Shown piece by piece: positions 25,952 through 33,575 of a DNA stretch of 64,000 nt. A model generated the notes under the pieces. The model was given only the letters and a program-made list of their open reading frames with translations. It was not told the DNA's origin and ran no database searches. Both the position numbers and the translations under genes were made by a program. This DNA is from Gloeobacter kilaueensis JS1 (GTDB taxonomy: Bacteria > Cyanobacteriota > Cyanobacteriia > Gloeobacterales > Gloeobacteraceae): NCBI RefSeq assembly GCF_000484535.1, contig NC_022600.1:3410001-3474000 (forward strand), in the 5' to 3' direction. Position 1 is the first letter of the stretch, and the number at the start of each line of letters is the position of its first letter.

Positions 25952-27010
25952 TCAGTATCGCGCACCGGCGTGGATCAGTAAATCGATGACCTGCTTATAG
26001 TTGGCTGCCCTTGCGTAGCGCAGGGCCGTGTAGCCGTTGTTGTCTCTGGCGTCGAGCTGCGCGCCTTTTTCGATAAGGAGAGCCACCGTCTGGGGATGAT
26101 CTTCGGCGGCAGCGGCGATGAGCGCCGTCCAACCACTGTCGTCGTGGCCGTTGATGTCCTGTCCGGCGGCAAGCAGCCGCTCGACGGCGGCGTTCTCACC
26201 TTTGCCCGCCAGTTCGACCAGGGCAGAAGCAGAGTTGCCCGAGCGTACACTCTGTCCCGGCCTGCGCGATTCGGCGGCGAGGCGCGCGAGGCGAAAATCG
26301 AGCCAGGCATCCTCGTAGTAGCGTCCCAGGTTCTTTTTGGACTTTTCGGTGAGCACCTGGACGTTGGTGAACTCGATGCCGTAGTAGATAAACTTTTGTC
26401 CTTCCACCGGGTACATGATGTCCCCGGAGTCGTCGCTGTGATCGAGGCCGAGGCTGTGGCCCAGTTCGTGGGTGGCGATCACCCTCAGTTCGTCGGTGCC
26501 CCGCTGCTCGAGGTTTTCGGTGTTGATGTTGGGTATCGGCACCGGCACCGGTACAAAATAGCCCAACAGTCCCGTCGGAATCTGGTGCCGCGCCCAGTGC
26601 TCGATAATCAGCGTCACGCGGGATTTGGCGCAGACGCTGTAGCTGGCACCGCCGCCGGTGGTAAAGATGTGCTTTTGCTCGAATCCAGCAGCACTCGGAT
26701 TGGGCGGCAACTGCCAGGAGACCAGCACATCCGCTTCCCGGCGCTCGTTCGTTTGCTCGAAGACGGGTTTGCCGCCAATGCCCACGTCGTTCCAGGCTTT
26801 GATGCCGTCCTGGACCGCCTGCAGGTAGTCCTGGCGGTGGGCCGCCGCCTCCTGGGGAACCGCCTCGATAAAAACCTTGAGCGGCAGGGCGTGTTCTTTC
26901 CAGGCACAGCGCGGACCGGCGCTGTCGCCGCTGGCCTGATTGTCACTCTGGGCAAGGGCGGGAGCAGCGAGGAGCAGGAAGCAAACCAGCAGGCCAGGGC
27001 AGATCTTCAT
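25952..27010 (-). CDS. secreted matrixin-type metalloprotease with ankyrin repeats
   Basis: A 352-residue exported zinc peptidase. The ATG at 27010 yields a signal peptide (MKICPGLLVCFLLLAAPALA). Residues 40-230 form the metzincin domain with HELGHSLGLDH (His181, Glu182, His185, His191) and a Met-turn at IMYP (Met199). Residues about 260-350 contain three ankyrin repeats (SGWTALIAAAAEDH, then NGYTALRYARAANY). The protease plus ankyrin fusion is unusual. It is a paralogue of the degenerate protein at 19452. Confidence 0.92.
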   Translation of the reverse strand: MKICPGLLVCFLLLAAPALAQSDNQASGDSAGPRCAWKEHALPLKVFIEAVPQEAAAHRQDYLQAVQDGIKAWNDVGIGGKPVFEQTNERREADVLVSWQLPPNPSAAGFEQKHIFTTGGGASYSVCAKSRVTLIIEHWARHQIPTGLLGYFVPVPVPIPNINTENLEQRGTDELRVIATHELGHSLGLDHSDDSGDIMYPVEGQKFIYYGIEFTNVQVLTEKSKKNLGRYYEDAWLDFRLARLAAESRRPGQSVRSGNSASALVELAGKGENAAVERLLAAGQDINGHDDSGWTALIAAAAEDHPQTVALLIEKGAQLDARDNNGYTALRYARAANYKQVIDLLIHAGARY

Positions 27011-27125
27011 CGGGTGCGCAGGAGGGATCCGCCCATACTGATAGCACGAATTTGCCTCTGTGCCCAGTTCCCACACTGTTCCGTCACAAGCTGCCTGTTG
27101 GGCGGCGATGTGGGATGATGGCGGC

Positions 27126-27449
27126 ATGGCAGGCAGGCAGATTTGGGCCGTTATTCTCTTTTGTGCCACCGGGCTGGGGAGGGCGACGGCGGTGTGGGCC
27201 GAGGAACCAGTCGGGTACGAGTTGCCCCCGCCGGAGGACACACCGGAAGAAGTGCTGCGGCTGGAGGAGCCCGGTTACGCCACCTCACCGGTCGATGGCG
27301 AGCGGCTGAGTCTCGGCGACTATGCGCGGTTGCAGGCAGAATTGCAGGACGCCCAGTACGTGCAGCCCAAGATCAACCCGAAGCTTGCGAACCTGATTTT
27401 TTTGTTGAAACTGCGCAAGCTTCTGCGGGTCTTCCTGCCATTTCTGTGA
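27126..27449 (+). CDS. exported small conserved cyanobacterial protein
   Basis: The ATG at 27126 gives 107 residues with a signal peptide (MAGRQIWAVILFCATGLG, cleavage near AVWAEE). The mature part is acidic (LPPPEDTPEEVLRLEE) and ends in a conserved basic-hydrophobic tail (NLIFLLKLRKLLRVFLPF) that may lie on a membrane. I recognise the tail pattern from cyanobacterial hypotheticals. It lies 40 bases before ycf4 on the same strand. Confidence 0.65.
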   Translation: MAGRQIWAVILFCATGLGRATAVWAEEPVGYELPPPEDTPEEVLRLEEPGYATSPVDGERLSLGDYARLQAELQDAQYVQPKINPKLANLIFLLKLRKLLRVFLPFL

Positions 27450-27489
27450 CGCCGGTAATAAGATCAAGGGTGTTCGTACCGGTAAACCT

Positions 27490-28056
27490 ATGGCCACCCC
27501 GGCAATCCAGCAGACAGATACGCTCCTGCGCCTTGAGGTGCCGGGTTCCCGTCGCCTCAGCACGTACCTGGTCGCAATCGTGCTCACCCTGGGCGGCATC
27601 GGTTTTTTGCTGGCCGGGCTCTCGCCGTTTTTGAACACCGACCTGTTGCCTTTTACCAGCACCCGCGATCTCTCGCGCTTTCCCCAGGGGGTAACGCTCG
27701 TCTTCTACGGCACCGCCGCGCTGCTCGCCTCGCTCTACTACTGGATGGTGATTGGCCTCGATGTCGGCTCCGGCTACAACGAGTTCGACAAGGCCAAAAA
27801 GCAGGTGACGATCTTCCGGCGCGGTTTCCCTGGCAAAAACCGCACGATCGCGATCGTCCATCCCCTCGAAAACGTCCTGGGCCTCAAAGTCCAGATCAAA
27901 GAAGGCATCAACCCGACCCGCTCGTACTTTCTCAAGCTCAAGGGCGCACGGGACTTGCGCCTCTCGCCGGTGGGCCAGCCCCCTCCCCTTTCAAGCGTCG
28001 AAGATCAAGTCTCGGCGATTGCCCGCTTCCTCAATATCGGCGTCGAAGGGATCTAG
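27490..28056 (+). CDS. ycf4: photosystem I assembly protein Ycf4
   Basis: Membrane factor that helps assemble photosystem I. At 188 residues it matches the usual length of about 185. There are two membrane helices (LVAIVLTLGGIGFLLAGLS at about 25-45, and ALLASLYYWMVIGLDV at about 75-95). The family signatures are clear: VGSGYNEFDK, FRRGFPGKNR, VQIKEGINPTR and the GQPPPLSSVEDQ tail. This is the firmest sign that the host is a phototroph. Confidence 0.97.
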   Translation: MATPAIQQTDTLLRLEVPGSRRLSTYLVAIVLTLGGIGFLLAGLSPFLNTDLLPFTSTRDLSRFPQGVTLVFYGTAALLASLYYWMVIGLDVGSGYNEFDKAKKQVTIFRRGFPGKNRTIAIVHPLENVLGLKVQIKEGINPTRSYFLKLKGARDLRLSPVGQPPPLSSVEDQVSAIARFLNIGVEGI

Positions 28057-28059
28057 CCC

Positions 28060-31000
28060 TTGCGCCGACTCGCCGGACCGCTGCTCATTGCCGTTTCATT
28101 GCTTCTGGGAGCGCCCGCGCAGCGGGCCATTGCCCTGCCGCTGGAAACCACCCTCGCCCGCCTGCGCGCCATCGCCCAGGTGCCGCTCATCGGCCACTGG
28201 CGGCAGCACTCCGGCGATCTGCCCGATGCCGCCTTGCCCGCCCTCGACGATCGAAGCTGGCCTGTAGCCCAGCCCGACGCCAGAGGCGACATCAACTGGG
28301 GCAAGGGCCGACAGGTACTCTGGCTCAGGCAATGGATCACCGTCCCCGCCAGGTGGCAGGGCTATCCCGCCGCCGGTACCGCGCTGCGCCTGAATCTGAT
28401 CTGGTGGGCAGAAAAGGCCGAAATCTACGTCGATGGCCGCTTCGTGCAGGCGGGCGATCTCTACGACGCCGTTCAGCGGGTGCCACTCACTGCCACTGCC
28501 CGGCCCGGCCAGCGCTTTTTGGTGGCTCTAAAATTCACCAGTCCCGGCCACGACAATGGAGCCCTTACTCAGTCCCGCCTCGATGTCGAGGCACCGGCAA
28601 GCCGCATCGATCCCGGCAGGCTGGCGGATGAGCTGGCGGTGGTGAAGGGCTACCTGGATGACTTTGCCCCAGCCGCCGACCGTCCGCGCCTGCAAAAAAC
28701 ACTCCGGCGCGCTCTGGATACTATCGACTGGCAGGCACTCAAAGCCGGGCAAGCTGGCCGGTTCGACACGTCGCTCGCCCGCACCCGCAAAGAACTTCTG
28801 CCCGCAGCAAGTCTCGCCCGCCGCCGAACGATCGCCCTATTGGGCCACTCCCACATCGACATGGCCTGGCTATGGACCGTCCCGGAGACCAAGGAGGTGA
28901 TCGAGCGGACCTTTCGCTCGACCCTTGGCCTGATGGAACAATTTCCGGAACTCGTCTTTGCCGAAAGCACCGCCCAGTCCTACGCGTGGCTCGAAAAAGA
29001 ACGGCCCCAACTGTTCGATCAGATCCGTAAGCAGGTGCAAAAAGGCCGCTGGGAACTGGTGGGCGGGATGTGGGTCGAGCCGGACCTCAACCTGCCGGAC
29101 GGTGAATCTTTGATCCGGCAGGTTCTCTACGGCAAGCAGTACTTTATGAGCCGCTTCGGCACCGACATCCGGGTGGGCTGGAATCCGGACTCCTTTGGCT
29201 ACACCTGGCAGTTGCCGCAGATCTACAAAAAAGCCGGGCTCGACTACTTCCTCACCACCAAGCTCGACTGGAACGATACGACCAGATTTCCGCATCGGAT
29301 CTTCTGGTGGCAGGCTCCGGACGGCTCGAGGATCCTCACCTACTTTGCCAACCCGTTAGGCGAGCAGATCGACGGGGTGAAGATGGCAAGTAAAGCCCGC
29401 GCCTACGAAAAAAATACCGGCTACTCGAAGTTGCTCTGGCTCTACGGCGTGGGCGATCACGGCGGTGGCCCGACGCGGGACATGCTCGAAACCGGACGGC
29501 ACTGGCAGCGATCTCCGCTCTATCCGCGCCTGGAACCCACGACCGCCCGCGCCTACTTCGAGCAACTGGCCAAAGCCGATCCAGATGGCCGGCGCTTTCC
29601 TACCTGGAACAGTGAACTGTATCTAGAATTTCATCGCGGCACCTACACCACCCACGCCGATCAAAAACAGCAGAACCGGCGGGCAGAGGTGTTACTCGCT
29701 GAAAATGAAAAATTCGCCGCCGCCCGATCGCAACTTGCCGGGTCCGACTATCCCGCTGCACCGCTCGCCGCCGCCTGGAAGACGACCCTCTTCAACCAGT
29801 TCCACGACATTCTGCCCGGATCGGCGATTACCCCCGTCTACACCCGCGCCAACCAGGAGCGCGCCGCCGTCCGCGAGCAGGGAGAAAAACTGCTCTCCGC
29901 CTCGCTGCAGGCTCTCGCCTCCCAGATAGACACACGCGGCCCCGGCGTTGCGGTTGTTTTGTTCAACAGTCTCGCCGCCTCCCGCAGCTCGCCCGTCGCC
30001 ATCGCACCTCCCCCCCAACTGCCCGCCGGTGCTCTTGAGGCTGTAGACCGCACGGGCGAATCGGTACCCGTCCAAAAGGGCGAAGATGGCCTGCTGCACT
30101 TCTGGGCAAAGGATGTGCCTGGGGTGGGCTATAAAGTCTACTGGCTGCGCCTGGCTTCAGGTCCAACTGCCGCCGCCGGAACTCCCAAAAGTTCAGCCCT
30201 GTCTTTGAGCAACGATTATCTAACAGCAACGATCGATCCGCCCACGGGCAATCTGGCGAGCATTGTTGATAAGCGCACGGGCCGTGAGGTTCTGACTGGT
30301 CCCGGCAACCAGCTCCAGTTTTTCAAGGACGACGGCCAGTACTGGGATGCCTGGAACATCGATCCAAAGTACGAACAGTATCCCCTCGAAGCGCCGCAAC
30401 TACTCTCCATCCAGAGCGTCGAGGACGGGCCGGTGCGCCAGGTGATCCGCATTGAGCGCCGCTTTCGCAAATCTACGTTTGAGCAGGATCTGATCTTGTA
30501 CCGCCAGTCTCCTGCCCTCGAAGTCCACAACCGCATCGACTGGCAGGAGCGGCACGTCTTCGTCAAAGCCGCCTTTCCCCTCGCCCTATCAGCCGAGAAC
30601 GCCAGCTACGAAATTCCCTTCGCGACGATCGAGCGCAGCACCCGGCGCGACACCCCCGAGCGCAAGGCGAAATGGGAAGTACCGGCCCTGCGCTGGGCGG
30701 ACGTTTCAGACCCGCGCTCCGGTTTCAGCTTGATCAACGACAGCAAGTACGGCTACGACGCCCGCAAGAGCGACACCGGCACGCTCCTGCGCCTCTCGCT
30801 CCTGCGCGGTCCCGAGTGGCCCGATCCCCAGGCGGACCTGGGGGCGCACAACTTTCGCTACCTGCTCTATCCCCACCCCGGCGACTGGCGCGCTGCCGGG
30901 TCTGTCCAGGCGGGGCTGGATCTCAACACTCCCCTGCACGCCCTGATCGAGCCTCCGCACCCCGGCAGTCTCCCCGACCAGTTCCTGAACCTCGACAATT

Positions 31001-31236
31001 CCCAGATCGTGCTGGCCACCTGGAAGCAGGCCGAGGACGGCAAAGGCTGGATTCTGCGGTTCTATGAATCTACGGGCCGCCCGGCTAGCGCTCAGCTGCG
31101 CCTCGCCGCCCCGATCCGCACCGCTACTACAACCGACCTGCTCGAACGACCTCTCAAAACACTACCGCTCCAGAACGGCCAGATACCGCTGCAACTTGGT
31201 CCTTACGAGATCCAGACCATTCACGTTCGACTGTAG
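28060..31236 (+). CDS. secreted alpha-mannosidase, GH38 family
   Basis: A 1058-residue glycoside hydrolase acting on alpha-mannosides. The TTG at 28060 gives a signal peptide (MRRLAGPLLIAVSLLLGAPAQRAIA). The GH38 catalytic core starts near residue 265 with the zinc motif GHSHIDMAWLW and holds the nucleophile Asp in GWNPDSFGY, both diagnostic. Downstream beta-sandwich domains follow. It starts three bases after the ycf4 stop. Its place in envelope polysaccharide or glycan recycling is inferred. Confidence 0.93.
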   Translation: MRRLAGPLLIAVSLLLGAPAQRAIALPLETTLARLRAIAQVPLIGHWRQHSGDLPDAALPALDDRSWPVAQPDARGDINWGKGRQVLWLRQWITVPARWQGYPAAGTALRLNLIWWAEKAEIYVDGRFVQAGDLYDAVQRVPLTATARPGQRFLVALKFTSPGHDNGALTQSRLDVEAPASRIDPGRLADELAVVKGYLDDFAPAADRPRLQKTLRRALDTIDWQALKAGQAGRFDTSLARTRKELLPAASLARRRTIALLGHSHIDMAWLWTVPETKEVIERTFRSTLGLMEQFPELVFAESTAQSYAWLEKERPQLFDQIRKQVQKGRWELVGGMWVEPDLNLPDGESLIRQVLYGKQYFMSRFGTDIRVGWNPDSFGYTWQLPQIYKKAGLDYFLTTKLDWNDTTRFPHRIFWWQAPDGSRILTYFANPLGEQIDGVKMASKARAYEKNTGYSKLLWLYGVGDHGGGPTRDMLETGRHWQRSPLYPRLEPTTARAYFEQLAKADPDGRRFPTWNSELYLEFHRGTYTTHADQKQQNRRAEVLLAENEKFAAARSQLAGSDYPAAPLAAAWKTTLFNQFHDILPGSAITPVYTRANQERAAVREQGEKLLSASLQALASQIDTRGPGVAVVLFNSLAASRSSPVAIAPPPQLPAGALEAVDRTGESVPVQKGEDGLLHFWAKDVPGVGYKVYWLRLASGPTAAAGTPKSSALSLSNDYLTATIDPPTGNLASIVDKRTGREVLTGPGNQLQFFKDDGQYWDAWNIDPKYEQYPLEAPQLLSIQSVEDGPVRQVIRIERRFRKSTFEQDLILYRQSPALEVHNRIDWQERHVFVKAAFPLALSAENASYEIPFATIERSTRRDTPERKAKWEVPALRWADVSDPRSGFSLINDSKYGYDARKSDTGTLLRLSLLRGPEWPDPQADLGAHNFRYLLYPHPGDWRAAGSVQAGLDLNTPLHALIEPPHPGSLPDQFLNLDNSQIVLATWKQAEDGKGWILRFYESTGRPASAQLRLAAPIRTATTTDLLERPLKTLPLQNGQIPLQLGPYEIQTIHVRL

Positions 31237-31292
31237 TTATCGCGCCGGAAAAGAAAAGGATGTTTCCTACAGGAGTTGCTTCATTCCCTTCG

Positions 31293-32018
31293 TCATCTAT
31301 TCTGGTATTCGACAAGGTACATTTCGCCGATCTCACGAATATCTTCATCTGCACTATCAGCAGCTCTTCTTGCTAATTTAAAAGCAAGAGATGGATCGAT
31401 TTCTGAATATAACTTTATTAGTCCGCTATACTCCTCGTATGTGCCATCTTCAAGAATTCCCTCTGAGTATTTTTCAATATTAGCAAGTAGCCATTCACGT
31501 GAAAGAGACAGTATAATTTCTCTTGCGAGATCGGTGAAACCACTGTAACTGCTAGCTATGTAAAGTAGTTCTGAGAAAATCTGCTCGAAGTTATCTTCGT
31601 TTGTTAAGACATCATTATATCTTCTTAAAAAATTCGTGAAGCGTAGAGCAGTTGCTCTTTCAGAAGGATCGCTCAGGGCAATCTTAAGCAAATTGAGTAG
31701 TTCACTGCCAGTCGGTAGAACAGCTTCCAAGGCGGCAGATAGTTCCTCTTGCCGCAAAACAAATTCCTGATACAGAGCCCTTGACTTCGATTCAAATTCT
31801 CTCTCTGCAAAAGAGTCTAGAAATGTATCAGGTAGGCGTTTAAAGAACACCATAACTAATTCGTTTTGCCTTGGATAAGAATATGATTTCTCATCTAACA
31901 GGAGTCCGTCGGCATGTAAAGAATCAAAGAGTCTCATTCTTGCTTCGATGTAGCTTCTGTCAGCAACGACGAGCCTTTTCCAACGTTCACTAAGAGTAGA
32001 GGGCGAGTTTGTTATCAT
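31293..32018 (-). CDS. unknown protein, candidate immunity partner of the Tse2-like toxin
   Basis: A 241-residue protein, helical and acidic, without membrane segments, signal peptide or known motif (ARRAADSADEDIREIGEMYL near the end). Its ATG overlaps the stop of the upstream toxin-like gene by four bases, the usual arrangement for toxin then antitoxin or immunity gene. The region is AT-rich against its neighbours. It does not resemble the small Tsi2 immunity protein, so if it neutralises the toxin it would do so by a different fold. Confidence 0.55.
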   Translation of the reverse strand: MITNSPSTLSERWKRLVVADRSYIEARMRLFDSLHADGLLLDEKSYSYPRQNELVMVFFKRLPDTFLDSFAEREFESKSRALYQEFVLRQEELSAALEAVLPTGSELLNLLKIALSDPSERATALRFTNFLRRYNDVLTNEDNFEQIFSELLYIASSYSGFTDLAREIILSLSREWLLANIEKYSEGILEDGTYEEYSGLIKLYSEIDPSLAFKLARRAADSADEDIREIGEMYLVEYQNR

Positions 32019-32404
32019 GGCATTTTACCCACGTATTCCCACGGCAGATTGGAAAACTTTGCAATAAAATCCACTGGTAGCATCTTTACGCAAGGATAGA
32101 TGGTGTGATGGGTAGGGCTATGTATTCCTCCATTATCTGTGCCGTCTGGAATCACTGCTAAATCTGGTGCAAGGTTGGTGCTGTCTGGCAGACGCCAGTA
32201 GTGTCCACTCAATCCGGGAACTGTTGGATCTGCAAAGGTCGAAGCACCAGAATCAGGTGAGATGCCGACCATACCGTTCTCATCTAGTCTTAGATCTGGA
32301 ATTCGGTACGATCTGCCCTCATAACCCTGGATGCGAGGCTCGCGTGGTTTCGTAGAGTTGCCGAAAGCAAAAAGGTCGCAGGGTACAACCTGCAACGGTG
32401 CCAT
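32015..32404 (-). CDS. Tse2-like putative ADP-ribosyltransferase toxin
   Basis: A 129-residue protein that aligns by eye with the toxin Tse2. It has GASTFADP at about residues 53-60 (Tse2: GTSVFDRA), RLPDSTNLAPDLAV at 71-84 (Tse2: VIPDGTDIPPDLKV) and THHTIYPCVKM at 98-108 (Tse2: THYTIMPAKPM). An N-terminal LFAFGNSTKPREPR is shared in style with relatives. There is no export signal and no T6SS gene nearby, so it may act as a chromosomal toxin of a toxin-antitoxin pair with the overlapping gene 31293-32018. Confidence 0.6.
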   Translation of the reverse strand: MAPLQVVPCDLFAFGNSTKPREPRIQGYEGRSYRIPDLRLDENGMVGISPDSGASTFADPTVPGLSGHYWRLPDSTNLAPDLAVIPDGTDNGGIHSPTHHTIYPCVKMLPVDFIAKFSNLPWEYVGKMP

Positions 32405-32518
32405 ACGCTCATTTTATCAACAGCAGCACAAGCATACCACTCTACTCCCACCAATGGGAACGGGCAGGGTTTTGCAAAATTTGCTGTAGACTGTCATCGT
32501 CACCTTACCTGCTTACAA

Positions 32519-33547
32519 GTGAAATACGCTCTGGTACTGCTTTCTAGCTTGATGCTCGGCCTTGCTTTGGCAGGGCGGGTGTTTGCCCAGCAGGTGATGG
32601 ACGAAGCCGGTGGCAACCGGATCAAGACTCCCCAGGAATTATTTAACGAGCGGCACCTGTCGCCCGCCGAGGTGGATGCACTGGTCGATCGGGCGATCCA
32701 GCAGATGCAGTTCGACCGCGATGAATCCACTCGCCACCAGGCCATAGATTCGCTGATTCCTGTCGGGCCATGGGCAGCTAAGGCAATACCGCTGCTTGTG
32801 GAATATATAGAGCGGGGCGAATGGGCGGGCAATGCTATGGAGGCGCTTCAGGCGATGGGCGATGCGGCAGCTCCTGCCTATGTGCAGTTGCTGGCAAGCC
32901 CGAATCCCCGACGTCGCCAGTCGATAGCAGCTACTCGACTGGCTCCTCCACTCACTTCCCCGGAACTTTTCGACGCCTACGAACGGGTCTTGCACGATAA
33001 GTACTGGTGCGTTCGCAGTGAGGCAGTGTGGGGATTAGTTGGGTATGGCTCAAAGGCAGTCCCTATTCTCAAATCTGCTTATTTGGAGGATTCAGCCCCT
33101 GCGGTGAGAAGCAACGCGCTATTTGGCCTTGCTGCCATCCGGCCCATCGGCAGGGACGTAGCTCAGTTGTTCGTTGCAGCCCTGAGCGATCCTGCCACAG
33201 ACGTGCGTGTAGCTGCTGTTGTAGCCATGAACAATCCGGACCCACCCGACGACGCCTATGTGCCAGCCCTTGTGCAAGCGAGCAGCGACCCCAGTATGCA
33301 AGTCAGAGAAAGTGTTGCCGGTTCGCTCGCCAATATTGCTCCACGGGTTCCGGCCCAATTTCAACAAGCAACTGCGGCTCTCAGGAAGCTCGAAGAGGAT
33401 CCTTCCGAAAGCGCCCGCCGTTGGGCAGTACTGGGTATCCAGAGGCTCCATCTGCTTCCGCTAAAACCAAAGCACCCGCCAGAATTCACGGGTTCTCAAC
33501 AACAAACAACAGAGTTCGACAGGGATTGCTTCGGTAAGCAACCTTGA
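32519..33547 (+). CDS. exported HEAT-repeat protein
   Basis: A 342-residue protein from the GTG at 32519, with a signal peptide (MKYALVLLSSLMLGLALAG, cleavage near VFAQQ). The rest is HEAT/PBS-type helical repeats of about 32 residues (KAIPLLVEYIERGEW; YWCVRSEAVWGLVGYG; PATDVRVAAVVAMNN; SMQVRESVAGSLAN). It probably acts as a periplasmic binding scaffold. Target unknown. Divergent from the toxin-like gene. Confidence 0.85.
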   Translation: MKYALVLLSSLMLGLALAGRVFAQQVMDEAGGNRIKTPQELFNERHLSPAEVDALVDRAIQQMQFDRDESTRHQAIDSLIPVGPWAAKAIPLLVEYIERGEWAGNAMEALQAMGDAAAPAYVQLLASPNPRRRQSIAATRLAPPLTSPELFDAYERVLHDKYWCVRSEAVWGLVGYGSKAVPILKSAYLEDSAPAVRSNALFGLAAIRPIGRDVAQLFVAALSDPATDVRVAAVVAMNNPDPPDDAYVPALVQASSDPSMQVRESVAGSLANIAPRVPAQFQQATAALRKLEEDPSESARRWAVLGIQRLHLLPLKPKHPPEFTGSQQQTTEFDRDCFGKQP

Positions 33548-33575
33548 AAGCTACTGGTAAATTGGCGGCCCTTGC

